Shown here in pieces: positions 33,544 to 43,264 of a stretch of DNA of 64,000 nt (the first letter of the stretch is position 1; each line of letters starts with the position of its first letter). Both the position numbers and the translations under genes were made by a program. Location: positions 1 to 64,000 of the forward strand of contig JBELBZ010000005.1 in NCBI GenBank assembly GCA_042095055.1, given 5' to 3'. The notes below the pieces were generated by a model that had not been told where the DNA came from, did no database searches, and saw only the letters and a list, made by a program, of their open reading frames with translations. The DNA comes from UBA8752 sp042095055. GTDB taxonomy: Bacteria > Bacteroidota > Bacteroidia > Flavobacteriales_D > Sanyastnellaceae.

Positions 33544-36500
33544 TCAACGCATCAACTCAATGGTGCCCGAAAGCTCCTCCGCGTCGGTACGCGAACCTTT
33601 CCAGCGCAACCGGTAATTGTACAATCCAACGGGCGCATAGTAATCGCCTCCCTTGACATTGCCCATCCAAATCTCATCGGGATCGGTGCTGCTGTAAATC
33701 TCCTCACCCCAACTGTTGAAGATGTTGATCTCGAAATAGACCACGTCTGAAATCACCACCTGAAAACCATCGTTGATTCCATCGTTGTTGGGTGTGAATG
33801 CATTGGGCACGTAGATCATCACCGGACCTTCCACCAAGGTGTAGGCACTGTCTCGGCACCCCAATGGGTTCGTCACGGTCAGCTGAGCGTAATAGTCAGC
33901 AAGACCGTCATACTCGTGGGTGGGGCTCATCTCTTCCGACGACGCTCCATCACCGAAGTTCCAATCGAAATCACAGTTGGGACAAGGAGGCTCAGGCGTA
34001 GCGATGAATTCAATCCTCGTATCTGACAAATAACTGGTATAGAAGTCACTGTAGATGTATTGCACCTCTACCTCAATGGTCTCCGACAGGGTTTCACCAC
34101 ATATGTCTGTGACCTCGATGGGATAGCTGTATGAATTGCTCGGAGCCACATACTGGGTCTCTCCAAATGCAGGAATGCTGGACCAGTTGTACACAAAACC
34201 GCCCTCTCCTCCAGTGGCAAAGGCTCCAAGTGACAGCGCTTCACCGCGGCATATCACCGTGTCTGGACTGACAGTCAGTGTCATCGGAACGTCCGGAATC
34301 ACCAACAGCGATACAGTTTCGTCTGCTCCTCCGCAACCGTCCAACACTTCCACCGTGATGGGTGTGGTGACAAAGCTCTGAACCGTGACTTGGGGGTCGC
34401 TTCCTCCGTAGGGCACTCCACCCACCGTCCACTCATAAGTGTAGTCTCCTGCACCAGTGACGATATCGACCGCAATGACCGTATTGTCCACACAGGATGC
34501 GCTGATGGAATCTTGCATGTCCACCACAAGGGGCGGGTTTTGAATGTCGATGGTGGTCGATGCGCTTCCTGTGGACTGGCAGTTGTCCGTCACATCCACT
34601 GTAAAGGAAGTAGACAGCCCTGCATCATAGATGTAAGTGTCATTGTCGGAGACCGGATTGAAATTCTGGCTCCATTGGAAAGTATACACACCGCTTCCTC
34701 CATCAATAACGGGACTCAATTCGAAGGACTCCGTACAAGGGCCCACCAAGGTGTCAGGCAACGAGACTTCCAGTGCTGGACTCACAACCACAACTTCCGT
34801 TTCGACCGTCACAAACTGCCCGCATCCGTCGCTGACCTCCAGCGTCAGTGACATGTCCGTATCTGTGGTCCAATTCAAAGTTTCGTTGAAACCCAAAAAG
34901 GAAAAACCTTCCAGCCAAGCGAAATTGAAATAGGGTTCACCGCCAGACCAATCTGGGGTGATGCTAAACGGAACATTGCAGCTGACTTCATAGCTGTCGT
35001 CCAGTTCCACAATCAATTCAGGAACGTCAATGCTGACATTCACCATGGCTTCTGCGGTAAGTCCGCAGGCATCTTCGACAATCACATGGACTTCGGAGGC
35101 ATTGAGCCAAGTGGACAGAAAGAGGCTGTTGCCATAACCAAAAGCAGGGAGGCCATCTTGAAGCTCCCACGAATAGGTATAGGGTGGATTTCCACCCTCG
35201 GCCACCGCAAAAATTTCCTGAAACCCGTTACAGGAAAGCACCACGTCTCCACCGAGGATTTCTGCAGTCAACTCTGGGTACTCCTCCACTGTGATCTCGA
35301 AAAGCCCATCGTCTGAAGGCATTCCACACGTGTCACTCACCGTGACCATGCAATCATAAACACCTGCGGCAACAGGAATGTAATTGATCGTGTTGGTGTC
35401 CAATCCAGGTTCGCAATCCCAGTTGAAAGTGTAGTTGCCGTAACCTCCAGATACTTCAGGCTGCAGTTCTACCGAATCCCCGACGCAGAGCTCTGTCGCG
35501 AAACCATCCACGACGAGGGGATCGGGCTCGTCAATGATGTCAAACTCGAAATAACTCGTCAAGCCTCCCCCATTGCATGCTGCCAGATTGAGGATTTCCA
35601 TGATCACCGTTTCAGACCCTTCCACAATGCCATCTTCAAAGGCATCTAACGGAAATTCTTGGACGGTCACAAAGGGCGGGAAGAATACGGTGTCGGGCAG
35701 CAAGGTGAAGTCCACACCATTGGTGGCGGTACTCGCGCTGTAGTCAATGATGACCATCTCTTCGATGTCGATGATGGTCTCGAGCGGACGGGTAAACGTC
35801 AACATCGCTTCACCACAATCTTCGAAGATCACAGGATTGTCCGTGACCAAATCTGCTCCAACGTTGATGTTGAGGTCAACCTCTACCACAGAATTCGATT
35901 CAAACGATCCCGATTCCAAGATGACAAATGACTCCAGCGCCGTATCAGAACCGTCAGCAATGGCCAAGCGAATGTGGTAAGTCTCTCCGCATTCCACCAA
36001 ACTCTCCGCGGTGAGCTTTACCGTGTAGCCATTTTGGCACAGGATATCGTTCGCAGGGTTGTCGATGTAATAGGCCGAATTGGTCACGTTGTTTACCGAG
36101 CTGATCGTGATGGCCAACTGCGGGTCTGAGTCTGGAACTTCGGCAAGGTTGATCGCATTGTCCGCATAAGGACCATTGATGCCAGGACCACTCAAGAAGA
36201 AACCGAAAATATCGTTGTACTGGCTGTTGATCCAGGTCAAATACTCATCAGAACCAAAGACATAGTTAAACTTGATGCTGTCACCTGTTGCCACAAAATC
36301 AAACTCAATGGCACATACGTCATTGACACTGGTGACGCTGAAGCTCTGTCCAATCAGTGGAGGCACGCTGTTGGCGATGTTCAACAAATCCGCATCGCCA
36401 GAGACTTCCAATCCATCCTCAATGAAATCGTCAATACACCCGTCATCGATGTTGGCAGGATTATTGGCGACCTCAGTAGAGAGGATCAAGCCCGCCTGAA

Positions 36501-36738
36501 TGGGGAATTCCGTCGGGTCAAAACCCGTGATTTCTCCAATTTGAACCGGACTGCCTGTGAATTGCACATTGGTCGCTTCGACACCTGTTCCCAGCAAAAC
36601 ATCATTGACGTATTCATTTGGGGTCAAGGTGCTGTTCACCTCCAATTGGGCGGACGCCGCAGCATTGAGCAGAATAAAGGCACTGAAAGCCACCGTCCGA
36701 AAGACACCCGGTAATGAGGATTGCATATGGTCAATCAT
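33544..36738 (-). CDS. T9SS type B cargo protein, choice-of-anchor L and Ig/PKD-like repeats
   Basis: 1064-residue cell-surface or secreted protein. Start set at MIDHMQSSLPGVFRTVAF (Met at 36726 is also possible), giving a signal peptide ending AAASAQ. The first 300 residues match the choice-of-anchor L type domain (VLLGTGVEATNVQFTGSP, INSQYNDIFGFFLSGPGI). Many Ig/PKD-like modules follow (CGDSVEL-type phrases, GGYGNYTFNW, GGSGVYTFQW), ending in a true PKD (CDFDWNFGDGASSEEMSPTH). The last 90 residues (IYVPNAFTPNNDGINDGF, FNSWGEEIYSS, GLYNYRLRWKG) are the gliding-motility-associated C-terminal domain that directs export by the type IX system. Likely adhesin or matrix protein. Confidence 0.9.
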   Translation of the reverse strand: MIDHMQSSLPGVFRTVAFSAFILLNAAASAQLEVNSTLTPNEYVNDVLLGTGVEATNVQFTGSPVQIGEITGFDPTEFPIQAGLILSTEVANNPANIDDGCIDDFIEDGLEVSGDADLLNIANSVPPLIGQSFSVTSVNDVCAIEFDFVATGDSIKFNYVFGSDEYLTWINSQYNDIFGFFLSGPGINGPYADNAINLAEVPDSDPQLAITISSVNNVTNSAYYIDNPANDILCQNGYTVKLTAESLVECGETYHIRLAIADGSDTALESFVILESGSFESNSVVEVDLNINVGADLVTDNPVIFEDCGEAMLTFTRPLETIIDIEEMVIIDYSASTATNGVDFTLLPDTVFFPPFVTVQEFPLDAFEDGIVEGSETVIMEILNLAACNGGGLTSYFEFDIIDEPDPLVVDGFATELCVGDSVELQPEVSGGYGNYTFNWDCEPGLDTNTINYIPVAAGVYDCMVTVSDTCGMPSDDGLFEITVEEYPELTAEILGGDVVLSCNGFQEIFAVAEGGNPPYTYSWELQDGLPAFGYGNSLFLSTWLNASEVHVIVEDACGLTAEAMVNVSIDVPELIVELDDSYEVSCNVPFSITPDWSGGEPYFNFAWLEGFSFLGFNETLNWTTDTDMSLTLEVSDGCGQFVTVETEVVVVSPALEVSLPDTLVGPCTESFELSPVIDGGSGVYTFQWSQNFNPVSDNDTYIYDAGLSTSFTVDVTDNCQSTGSASTTIDIQNPPLVVDMQDSISASCVDNTVIAVDIVTGAGDYTYEWTVGGVPYGGSDPQVTVQSFVTTPITVEVLDGCGGADETVSLLVIPDVPMTLTVSPDTVICRGEALSLGAFATGGEGGFVYNWSSIPAFGETQYVAPSNSYSYPIEVTDICGETLSETIEVEVQYIYSDFYTSYLSDTRIEFIATPEPPCPNCDFDWNFGDGASSEEMSPTHEYDGLADYYAQLTVTNPLGCRDSAYTLVEGPVMIYVPNAFTPNNDGINDGFQVVISDVVYFEINIFNSWGEEIYSSTDPDEIWMGNVKGGDYYAPVGLYNYRLRWKGSRTDAEELSGTIELMR

Positions 36739-36772
36739 GAAAAGCGCAATGTATCGATGATAGGACGACAAA

Positions 36773-36803
36773 AAAGGCGAAAGGTTGCGCACCTTTCGCC
36801 TTT
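36773..36803 (-). terminator. Terminator after the ECF sigma factor gene
   Basis: Perfect 13-bp stem AAAGGCGAAAGGT / ACCTTTCGCCTTT with a five-base loop, followed on the minus strand by a run of T. It sits between the sigma gene and the giant cargo gene. Confidence 0.88.
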
Positions 36804-36845
36804 CAAGACAACATTCTCCCCACGGAGTTCTGTGGAAGCCGGCCT

Positions 36846-37355
36846 TCAGTCGATGGCGAACTCAGAAAGCTCTTCCCTCAGGCGCTTGCGGGCATGAAAG
36901 ATTCTGCTCTTTACTGTGCCCATTGGAATGTCCAGTTCTTCAGCGATTTCATCGTAATGGAATCCATCGAGAAACATGGTAAACGGACGGCGGAAATCAT
37001 ACTTCAGGCGGGATATCGCAGATTGGATGTCGTCGATGTTGATCAGGGACGTCACTGAATCGTGGTGGTAATCTTGGCCTGAATTCAAGAAGTACTGGTT
37101 CTCAGTCTGGTCGACAATCGTGTTCTGGAAGCGCTTCTTCTTGTAGTTGTTGATGAAGATGTTGCGCATGATGGTGTACAACCATCCTTTGATGTTGGTT
37201 CCTTCCTTGAAGTTGTTCTTGTAGCGCAGCGCTTTGACAAAAGTTTCTTGGACCAAGTCATTGGCATCGTCACGGTCCCGGGTGAATCCCATGGCAAAAC
37301 CTGAAAGGAAGTCCTGGTGGGAAGTCAGGAGGTTGTTGAATTCAATCGTGGACAT
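36846..37355 (-). CDS. ECF-type RNA polymerase sigma factor
   Basis: 169 residues, starting MSTIEFNNLLTSHQ. Region 2 shows RDRDDANDLVQETFVKALRY and GWLYTIMRNIFINNYKKKR; region 4 shows FHYDEIAEELDIPMGTVKSRIFHARKRLRE. No adjacent anti-sigma gene. It follows the MerR/B12-domain regulator on the same strand. This order, MerR then ECF sigma, is the one found ahead of carotenoid genes in many Bacteroidota, but the gene after it is a surface protein with a terminator in between. Confidence 0.93.
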   Translation of the reverse strand: MSTIEFNNLLTSHQDFLSGFAMGFTRDRDDANDLVQETFVKALRYKNNFKEGTNIKGWLYTIMRNIFINNYKKKRFQNTIVDQTENQYFLNSGQDYHHDSVTSLINIDDIQSAISRLKYDFRRPFTMFLDGFHYDEIAEELDIPMGTVKSRIFHARKRLREELSEFAID

Positions 37356-37373
37356 GTGTTCAATGTTGAAGAC

Positions 37374-37404
37374 CAAAGATTAAACAAAATCTTCTCTGTC
37401 GCAA
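37374..37404 (-). promoter_or_regulatory. Promoter of the ECF sigma gene
   Basis: On the minus strand TTG (37402-37404), 19 bases, TAATCTTTG (37374-37382). The -7 box has one extra base between TA and TTTG, so it is a near match. Confidence 0.45.
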
Positions 37405-37440
37405 CACTCTGTTCAACTTTTTTGATTTAATGATAAACAA

Positions 37441-37500
37441 AATGCCCCTGTAGCCCGGTTTTAGGGCACAATGTTTAACTCCACACCCAAAAGTGTGGAC
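37441..37500 (-). terminator. Tandem hairpins after the MerR gene
   Basis: Two stems follow the regulator's stop: CCACAC/GTGTGG (around 37481-37500) and TGCCC/GGGCA (37442-37470), the second followed on the minus strand by TTTTGTTT. Probably a terminator, though stems are short. Confidence 0.45.
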
Positions 37501-37526
37501 AAGATTAAGCTCGAAATTGCTTTGAA

Positions 37527-38426
37527 TCAGGTGCTCAGAAGCGTCCCAATGAGGGATTGACCATTGCCATGCAGCTGCACGCTGGGGTCAGGACTGTCTA
37601 CATTGGCGAATACCCGTCCCGCCAAATGGAATTTCAGTTTCGTGCCTGAGGCCTCTCTCATCACCCGACGCAAGTAATCCGGAACCCCATTTTCTGCAGG
37701 GTAGGTTGTACAGTACGCCACGCACTTCAGTTCAGGGAACTGGGTCGTCATTTGAACGAGGTCTTCAAGCGGCACAGATTGTCCCAAAAACAAACTGCGG
37801 TACCCTGCTTTGCGCAACAAGAAATGCACCATCATCAAGCTGATGTCGTGAATTTCGCGTTCCGGCAAAAACAAGGCAAACACGTCATCGCTGTAGCCTG
37901 CGCCTACAGGTGGCAATTCATCCACAGCTCGGAACAACCGTTGACGGATCAGGTTGCTCACAAAATGCTCGTGCGCCGGGCAGATGGCACTCGTGAGCCA
38001 GAGCATCCCAATCTCTCCCATGAAAGGGAGGTACAGTTTGAGCATCAGATCACTGAGGCCTGATTGGTCTTCGTAGGTCTTGGACACGCTGCGAAACAAC
38101 TGCTCATCGAAATTGAGCATGCTGATCTTCAACATGCCCATCCAATGGTCCTCACTTGTCCCGGAAGTCCCTAAACTGCTGATTGCCTCTCTGATTTCCT
38201 GCTCCTCCATGGAAGCAATTTTCGAAATCTTGTGGCCGTTCTGATTCAACAATCCAACGTTGAGCAGGAGCTTCAAATCTTCGGAAGTGTAGAACCTAAT
38301 GTTGGTTGAAGTCCGCCGAGGACTAAGGAGGCCATAGCGCTGCTCCCAAGCACGAATGGTATGCGCTTTTATCCCCGTAAAATGTTCGAGGTCCTTGATT
38401 GAGAATTCCTGCACTGATGCCGACAC
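37527..38426 (-). CDS. MerR-family regulator with CarH-like B12-binding domain
   Basis: About 299 residues from a GTG start at 38426 (GTG at 38414 or 38444 possible; no ATG fits). The N-terminus is a MerR winged helix: FSIKDLEHFTGIKAHTIRAWE, QRYGLLSPRRTSTNIRFYT. The C-terminal half has the light-sensor layout of CarH/LitR: a helical bundle with W143-x9-E153-H154 (exact Wx9EH) and a cobalamin motif E191-I-H193-D-I-S, in which the lower-ligand His is kept but the Gly of ExHxxG is Ser. In CarH, B12 holds the repressor on DNA in the dark and light releases it. It is directly upstream of the ECF sigma gene. Confidence 0.85.
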   Translation of the reverse strand: MSASVQEFSIKDLEHFTGIKAHTIRAWEQRYGLLSPRRTSTNIRFYTSEDLKLLLNVGLLNQNGHKISKIASMEEQEIREAISSLGTSGTSEDHWMGMLKISMLNFDEQLFRSVSKTYEDQSGLSDLMLKLYLPFMGEIGMLWLTSAICPAHEHFVSNLIRQRLFRAVDELPPVGAGYSDDVFALFLPEREIHDISLMMVHFLLRKAGYRSLFLGQSVPLEDLVQMTTQFPELKCVAYCTTYPAENGVPDYLRRVMREASGTKLKFHLAGRVFANVDSPDPSVQLHGNGQSLIGTLLST

Positions 38427-38480
38427 GTTAGGTAAACACCTCACCTCGGTGTTTGTTCGGCCACAAGATGCTGCTAACCG

Positions 38481-38488
38481 TAATTTTG
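38481..38488 (+). promoter_or_regulatory. -7 box of the GlmU-like gene
   Basis: TAATTTTG, 23 bases before the ATG at 38512. One of the few boxes here with an ordinary leader. Confidence 0.5.
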
Positions 38489-38511
38489 GCAGGCCCCCAG
38501 ACTTAGACCCT

Positions 38512-39648
38512 ATGCCCACAATCCAACTTTTCGAAGACGGACACTGCAATCCATTGCACCCTTTTCACCTGATCGACGGTGTAGCAGGCATTCGGTTCGG
38601 TGCCTTGACGCAGCAAGAACGCTGGGACCTGTTGCTCCCTTTTCTGTCTGCAAACGCGTCTGATACAGCTACACTCCATGTCAATGCACGTTGGGTGCCC
38701 TCCCGCTCCTCCGTCTCTCTGCTTTCGGCCCTCAAGCCCGGTGAGAAGCTGGTGCAAGGCACCGATGTGCTTGCAGCATTTGACATCCAAACGTTAGGAG
38801 AACTCCATTCAGTTTCCGCCTCCTCTCCACAAATGATGCTTCGCAGCGCCAATGATTTGTTTGGACTGCTGGGCGACCAAATCGCCCTTGACGTCCACAT
38901 CCTCAAAGACGTTTGGTCTCTCCAACCTTTTAGCCCCCCTTCGCACACCATCGTATTTGGTCCTCTTGACGCATTCTTGGTGCATCCTACTGCGAACATC
39001 AAAGCGGCTACAGTAGATGTGGAATCAGGCCCTGTCATTGTAGGACCGGGAGCAGCAATAGAAGCCGGCGCTCATCTGAAAGGCCCGCTGGTCATCTGCG
39101 AAGGAGCCACCGTGCGCATGGCCGGACGGATATCAGGTCCCACCACCATAGGCCCGCATTGTAAAGTGGGCGGTGAAGTTTCCAATGTCAATTTCCAAGG
39201 TTGGGCCAACAAGGCCCATGACGGATTCCTCGGCAACAGCGTGATCGGGCGTTGGTGCAACCTCGGAGCGGGAACCGAATCCAGCAACCTAAAAAACACC
39301 TATGGCGAGGTGCGCCAATGGGATGCACAAAACCAAAGCATGAAGGGCACAGGACTGCAATTCTGCGGATTGCTGATGGGGGACCACAGCAAATGTGGCA
39401 TCGGGACCACATTCAACACAGGGACTGTGGTAGATCCTGCCAGCGCCATATTTGATGCCGGGTTCCCCCCCAAACACCTCCCTCCTTTCAGTTGGTACAA
39501 TGCCCGCACCGCCACCATGGAAGTGCAAGACCTCGAGCGGATGCTCGACACTGCCTCTAAAGTCATGGCCAGGCGCGGTGTGACCATGACCGAAGGCCAA
39601 CGTGACAGGCTGACACAATTGCATGCCGCACGGCGCAACGCGGACTGA
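38512..39648 (+). CDS. GlmU-like putative sugar nucleotidyltransferase/acyltransferase
   Basis: 378 residues. The N-terminal region (MPTIQLFEDGHCNPLHPFHL, GIRFGALTQQERW) matches the Bacteroidota family annotated as putative sugar nucleotidyltransferase. Residues from about 200 on form a left-handed beta-helix of hexapeptides (VIVGPGAAIEAGAHLKGPLV, ISGPTTIGPHCKVGGEV) with GHNSVIG-like NSVIGRWCNLGAGTESSN and MGDHSKCGIGTTFNTGTVV, as in GlmU. Probably acts in UDP-GlcNAc or related sugar metabolism. Start chosen after the promoter box; the longer frame overlaps the divergent MerR gene. Confidence 0.8.
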   Translation: MPTIQLFEDGHCNPLHPFHLIDGVAGIRFGALTQQERWDLLLPFLSANASDTATLHVNARWVPSRSSVSLLSALKPGEKLVQGTDVLAAFDIQTLGELHSVSASSPQMMLRSANDLFGLLGDQIALDVHILKDVWSLQPFSPPSHTIVFGPLDAFLVHPTANIKAATVDVESGPVIVGPGAAIEAGAHLKGPLVICEGATVRMAGRISGPTTIGPHCKVGGEVSNVNFQGWANKAHDGFLGNSVIGRWCNLGAGTESSNLKNTYGEVRQWDAQNQSMKGTGLQFCGLLMGDHSKCGIGTTFNTGTVVDPASAIFDAGFPPKHLPPFSWYNARTATMEVQDLERMLDTASKVMARRGVTMTEGQRDRLTQLHAARRNAD

Positions 39649-39717
39649 ATCTCTGCCAACTTGACCCCCTCTCCGCTCTCCCGGTCCCATGGCCCGGTTT
39701 TAGCCCAAGCACACACG

Positions 39718-42168
39718 ATGCAAAAAAAACAACCGTTTCCACAGCTTCTCAGCGGCGATTCTGAAGACCATGTGAGCATTCCCCTTCTCAGTTCTGAGGA
39801 CGAGGCCGCCATGGAGCGTGAGGACACCCCTGAAGTGCTCCCCATTTTGCCTTTGCGCAATACGGTGCTTTTTCCAGGGGTGGTTCTGCCCATCAACGTT
39901 GGACGGGATCAAAGCCTCCAATTGCTCAAAGAAGCCCACAAAGGTGGACTGGACATCGGCGTTATGACGCAGCTCGATGGGGACATTGAAAACCCGGAAC
40001 AAGCGGACCTCCATGAAGTTGGAACGGTGGCGAGCATCATGAAAATGCTGCGGATGCCCGACGGATCAAACACGGTCATCATCCAGGGTAAGAAAAGGTG
40101 CTCCATGGGTGAGGTGATCGAGACTGAACCTTACATGAAGGCCAAGATCACACCGTTCCCCGATGCCGAGGACGGGTGGGACGACAAAGAGCGTGAAGCC
40201 TTGCAGCAGAGCTTGCAGGAAATGAGCATGGAGGTCATCCAGCACAGCCCAAACATTCCATCGGAAGCCGCCATTGCCATCAAAAACATCGATTCACTTC
40301 GGTTTTTGGTGCACTTCATCGCTTCCAACATGAACGCGGAGAAGGAACAAAAACAGAACCTACTTGAGGTCCCCGGACTCAAAGCCCGCGTCGAAAACGT
40401 CATGGAACTCCTCGGCGAGGAACTCCAGGTTCTCGAACTTAAAAATGACATTCAAAGCCGGGTGAAGACCGACATTGAAAAGCAGCAGCGGGAGTTCTTT
40501 TTGCACCAACAGATGAAGCAGATCCAAGAAGAACTTGGATCCGACCCTCACAAGGAAGACATCGCGGGCAAAAAGGCACGTGCGGAAGTCAAAGACTGGC
40601 CGGAGAAAGTGGCAGAAACCTTTGCCAAGGAGCTGGGCAAACTGGAGCGCATGAACACCCAAAGCGCAGAATACAGCGTGCAATCCAATTACTTGGACTT
40701 GCTCCTCGACCTGCCTTGGAACATCACCTCAGAGGACAACTTCGACCTGGGCCATGCCCAAGAGATCTTGGACGCAGACCATTATGGCTTGGAGAAAGTC
40801 AAGGAACGCATCATCGAGCACCTGGCCGTTCTCAAGCTCAAAGGCGACATGAAATCGCCCATCATCTGTTTGTACGGCCCTCCTGGCGTGGGAAAAACCT
40901 CACTGGGAAAATCCATCGCTGAAGCTTTGGGCAGGGAATATGTGCGCATGTCGCTGGGCGGATTGCGTGACGAAGCGGAAATCCGCGGACACCGCAAGAC
41001 CTACATCGGAGCGATGCCTGGACGCATCATCCAAAACCTCAAAAAGTCCGGCACTTCCAACCCGCTCTTCGTTCTGGACGAGATTGACAAACTCAGCCGG
41101 GACGTCCACGGCGACCCCTCCTCCGCCATGCTCGAGGTCTTGGACCCCGAGCAAAACAGCACGTTCTATGACAACTATCTCGAGCTTGACTATGACCTGT
41201 CCAAGGTGATGTTCTTGGCGACTTCCAACTCGTTGGCTACCATTCAGCCCGCACTGAGGGACCGAATGGAGATCATCGAAGTCACGGGATACACCGTGGA
41301 GGAAAAAGTCCAAATCGCCAAGCGGCACCTCATCGGCAAGCATGTCACCGAGACCGGCATCACACAGGATCAAATTGAGATTCCAGACGAAACGCTCGAA
41401 AAAATATGCGCTGAATACACCAACGAGAGCGGTGTGCGCGGATTGGACAAGCGGATTGCCAAGGTGGTCCGCCACCGAGCCGTGCAAGTGGCCATGGATG
41501 TGAAGCACAGCACTTCAATCGCCCCCGGAGAACTGGTGGACATTTTGGGTCCGTCGCACGAGAAAGAGCGCTACGAAGGCAATGATGTAGCGGGCGTGGT
41601 CACAGGTTTGGCTTGGACTCCGGCTGGAGGAGACATCCTCTTTATTGAGACCAGTTTGGTGCGCGGCAAAGGCAAGCTGACCCTCACTGGCAACCTGGGA
41701 GACGTGATGAAAGAGAGTGCCGTGATTGCATTGCAATACCTCAAGGCACATGCTTCGGAACTCGACCTTGACCCTCAAGTTTTCGACACTTGGGACGTGC
41801 ACGTTCACGTTCCTGCAGGGGCCATTCCCAAAGACGGGCCATCGGCCGGCATCACAATGTTGACGGCCCTGGCTTCAGTGTTTACCCAAAGAAAAGTCCG
41901 CAAATTTCTGGCCATGACAGGCGAAATCACACTGCGCGGGCAGGTCCTTCCTGTGGGAGGGATCAAAGAAAAAATATTGGCTGCACGCCGCGCTGGCATT
42001 AAAGAAATTGTGCTTTGTGAGGCCAACAGGAAGCACGTTGAAGACATTCAGGCACGATACATCAAAGGCTTGCGTTTCCATTACGTAAAAACCATGACTG
42101 AGGTCGTTGAACGCGCCCTGCTCAAGGAAAAAGTGGACACCCCCAAACAAATTACCCCCGGCAAATGA
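39718..42168 (+). CDS. lon: ATP-dependent Lon protease
   Basis: Cytosolic AAA+ protease for misfolded and regulatory proteins, 816 residues. LON N-domain (LPILPLRNTVLFPGVVLPIN), AAA+ module with GPPGVGKTSLGKSIAEALG and FVLDEIDKLSRD, and a Ser-Lys protease domain with PKDGPSAGITM (catalytic Ser) and GGIKEKILAARRAG (catalytic Lys). Start at MQKKQPFPQLLSGD. Its stop overlaps the porQ start (ATGA), opening a lon-porQ-cmk run. Confidence 0.97.
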   Translation: MQKKQPFPQLLSGDSEDHVSIPLLSSEDEAAMEREDTPEVLPILPLRNTVLFPGVVLPINVGRDQSLQLLKEAHKGGLDIGVMTQLDGDIENPEQADLHEVGTVASIMKMLRMPDGSNTVIIQGKKRCSMGEVIETEPYMKAKITPFPDAEDGWDDKEREALQQSLQEMSMEVIQHSPNIPSEAAIAIKNIDSLRFLVHFIASNMNAEKEQKQNLLEVPGLKARVENVMELLGEELQVLELKNDIQSRVKTDIEKQQREFFLHQQMKQIQEELGSDPHKEDIAGKKARAEVKDWPEKVAETFAKELGKLERMNTQSAEYSVQSNYLDLLLDLPWNITSEDNFDLGHAQEILDADHYGLEKVKERIIEHLAVLKLKGDMKSPIICLYGPPGVGKTSLGKSIAEALGREYVRMSLGGLRDEAEIRGHRKTYIGAMPGRIIQNLKKSGTSNPLFVLDEIDKLSRDVHGDPSSAMLEVLDPEQNSTFYDNYLELDYDLSKVMFLATSNSLATIQPALRDRMEIIEVTGYTVEEKVQIAKRHLIGKHVTETGITQDQIEIPDETLEKICAEYTNESGVRGLDKRIAKVVRHRAVQVAMDVKHSTSIAPGELVDILGPSHEKERYEGNDVAGVVTGLAWTPAGGDILFIETSLVRGKGKLTLTGNLGDVMKESAVIALQYLKAHASELDLDPQVFDTWDVHVHVPAGAIPKDGPSAGITMLTALASVFTQRKVRKFLAMTGEITLRGQVLPVGGIKEKILAARRAGIKEIVLCEANRKHVEDIQARYIKGLRFHYVKTMTEVVERALLKEKVDTPKQITPGK

Positions 42169-43211
42169 GCCTGAAAGCGTTCTGTGCTTTATTGAGTGTG
42201 ATGGGAGGTCTCCTTGTTTGGGGACCGACCAGTGTGTGGGCTCAATCCGTGCCGAGGCCTGGACTACTGGACCTCCCTTTGTCCGCGCGATTTGCGGGAT
42301 CCGCAGAAAGCATGGGGGCTCCCTTGCAGGCCCATCTGGGCGATGCATTGGGTCAGGCTTCGCTGATCGACTCCTCCCACGCGGGTCAGCTGCATCTGTC
42401 ATATGTCGATTATTTCGCCGGTACAGCGCTGGCCTCTGCACTGTATGCCCGGCAACCTGAAGAACGCAAGTGGCTGTGGCACACGGGACTACGCAACCTG
42501 GGTTACGGCACATTTACCGGACGCGACCCCGTCGGCGTGGAAACGGGAAGTTTCGCTGCTTCCGATGTGGCTTGGGTCAGTGGCATCAGCGTGCCATTGG
42601 ATACCAACCTCACCGTAGCTGCCACATTGTGGGCAGGGCAAAGCGGGTTGGCTGAGCGGCGTTCTGCCTTTGCTCAAGTGGACATTTCCGCCAATTATTA
42701 CCGCAGGGACCGCCAATTCAGATTGGCGCTGATGTGGCGGCCCTGGGGTGGCATGCAGACTTCAAATGCTGCGGGTAGCAGTGGACGGTTCAGTTCGGAC
42801 ATGCGGATGTCGCTCACCAAGGGGTTCCAGAACGCCCCATTTGTGCTGTATACCACGTATGACGAAATGCAGCAATGGGACTTGGCTCCAGAAGGCTATT
42901 ACGACGATACGATTGACCCTCTGACCGGCGATACGCTCTCGTCAGGGACCTGGGCTTTTGGTGACCGCTTGCTGCGGCACCTGGCCATCGGAACAGGCCT
43001 CAAGATCAGCGAAAACCTCGGTTTCAGGTTTGGATATCACCACAGACGCAGGCAAGAACTGCGGCTATCCAACGCACCAGGAACCGCCGGATTTGCCTGG
43101 GGAATGGACTTCAAAGTGCGGCGGTTTCACCTTGTGGTTGCCCGCAACACCTACCATACCGCAGGGGCATCTACCCACCTCAGCATTCGCACCAGACTCA
43201 CCGACCGCTGA
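42165..43211 (+). CDS. porQ: Type IX secretion system protein PorQ
   Basis: Outer-membrane beta-barrel protein of the T9SS, linked in other Bacteroidota to the PorU/PorV/PorZ attachment complex. 348 residues, signal peptide ending SVWAQS. Family pattern: LLDLPLSARFAGSAESM, LHLSYVDYFAGTALASALYA, LRNLGYGTFTGRDPVGVETG and FRFGYHHRRRQELRL near the end. The neighbourhood, directly before cmk, is the usual one for porQ. Its ATG overlaps the lon stop. Confidence 0.9.
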   Translation: MSLKAFCALLSVMGGLLVWGPTSVWAQSVPRPGLLDLPLSARFAGSAESMGAPLQAHLGDALGQASLIDSSHAGQLHLSYVDYFAGTALASALYARQPEERKWLWHTGLRNLGYGTFTGRDPVGVETGSFAASDVAWVSGISVPLDTNLTVAATLWAGQSGLAERRSAFAQVDISANYYRRDRQFRLALMWRPWGGMQTSNAAGSSGRFSSDMRMSLTKGFQNAPFVLYTTYDEMQQWDLAPEGYYDDTIDPLTGDTLSSGTWAFGDRLLRHLAIGTGLKISENLGFRFGYHHRRRQELRLSNAPGTAGFAWGMDFKVRRFHLVVARNTYHTAGASTHLSIRTRLTDR

Positions 43212-43264
43212 GCACGCGCAGCATCGCTAACTTCGGTCAAGGTTAAACCGTTCTCTCCAGCCAC

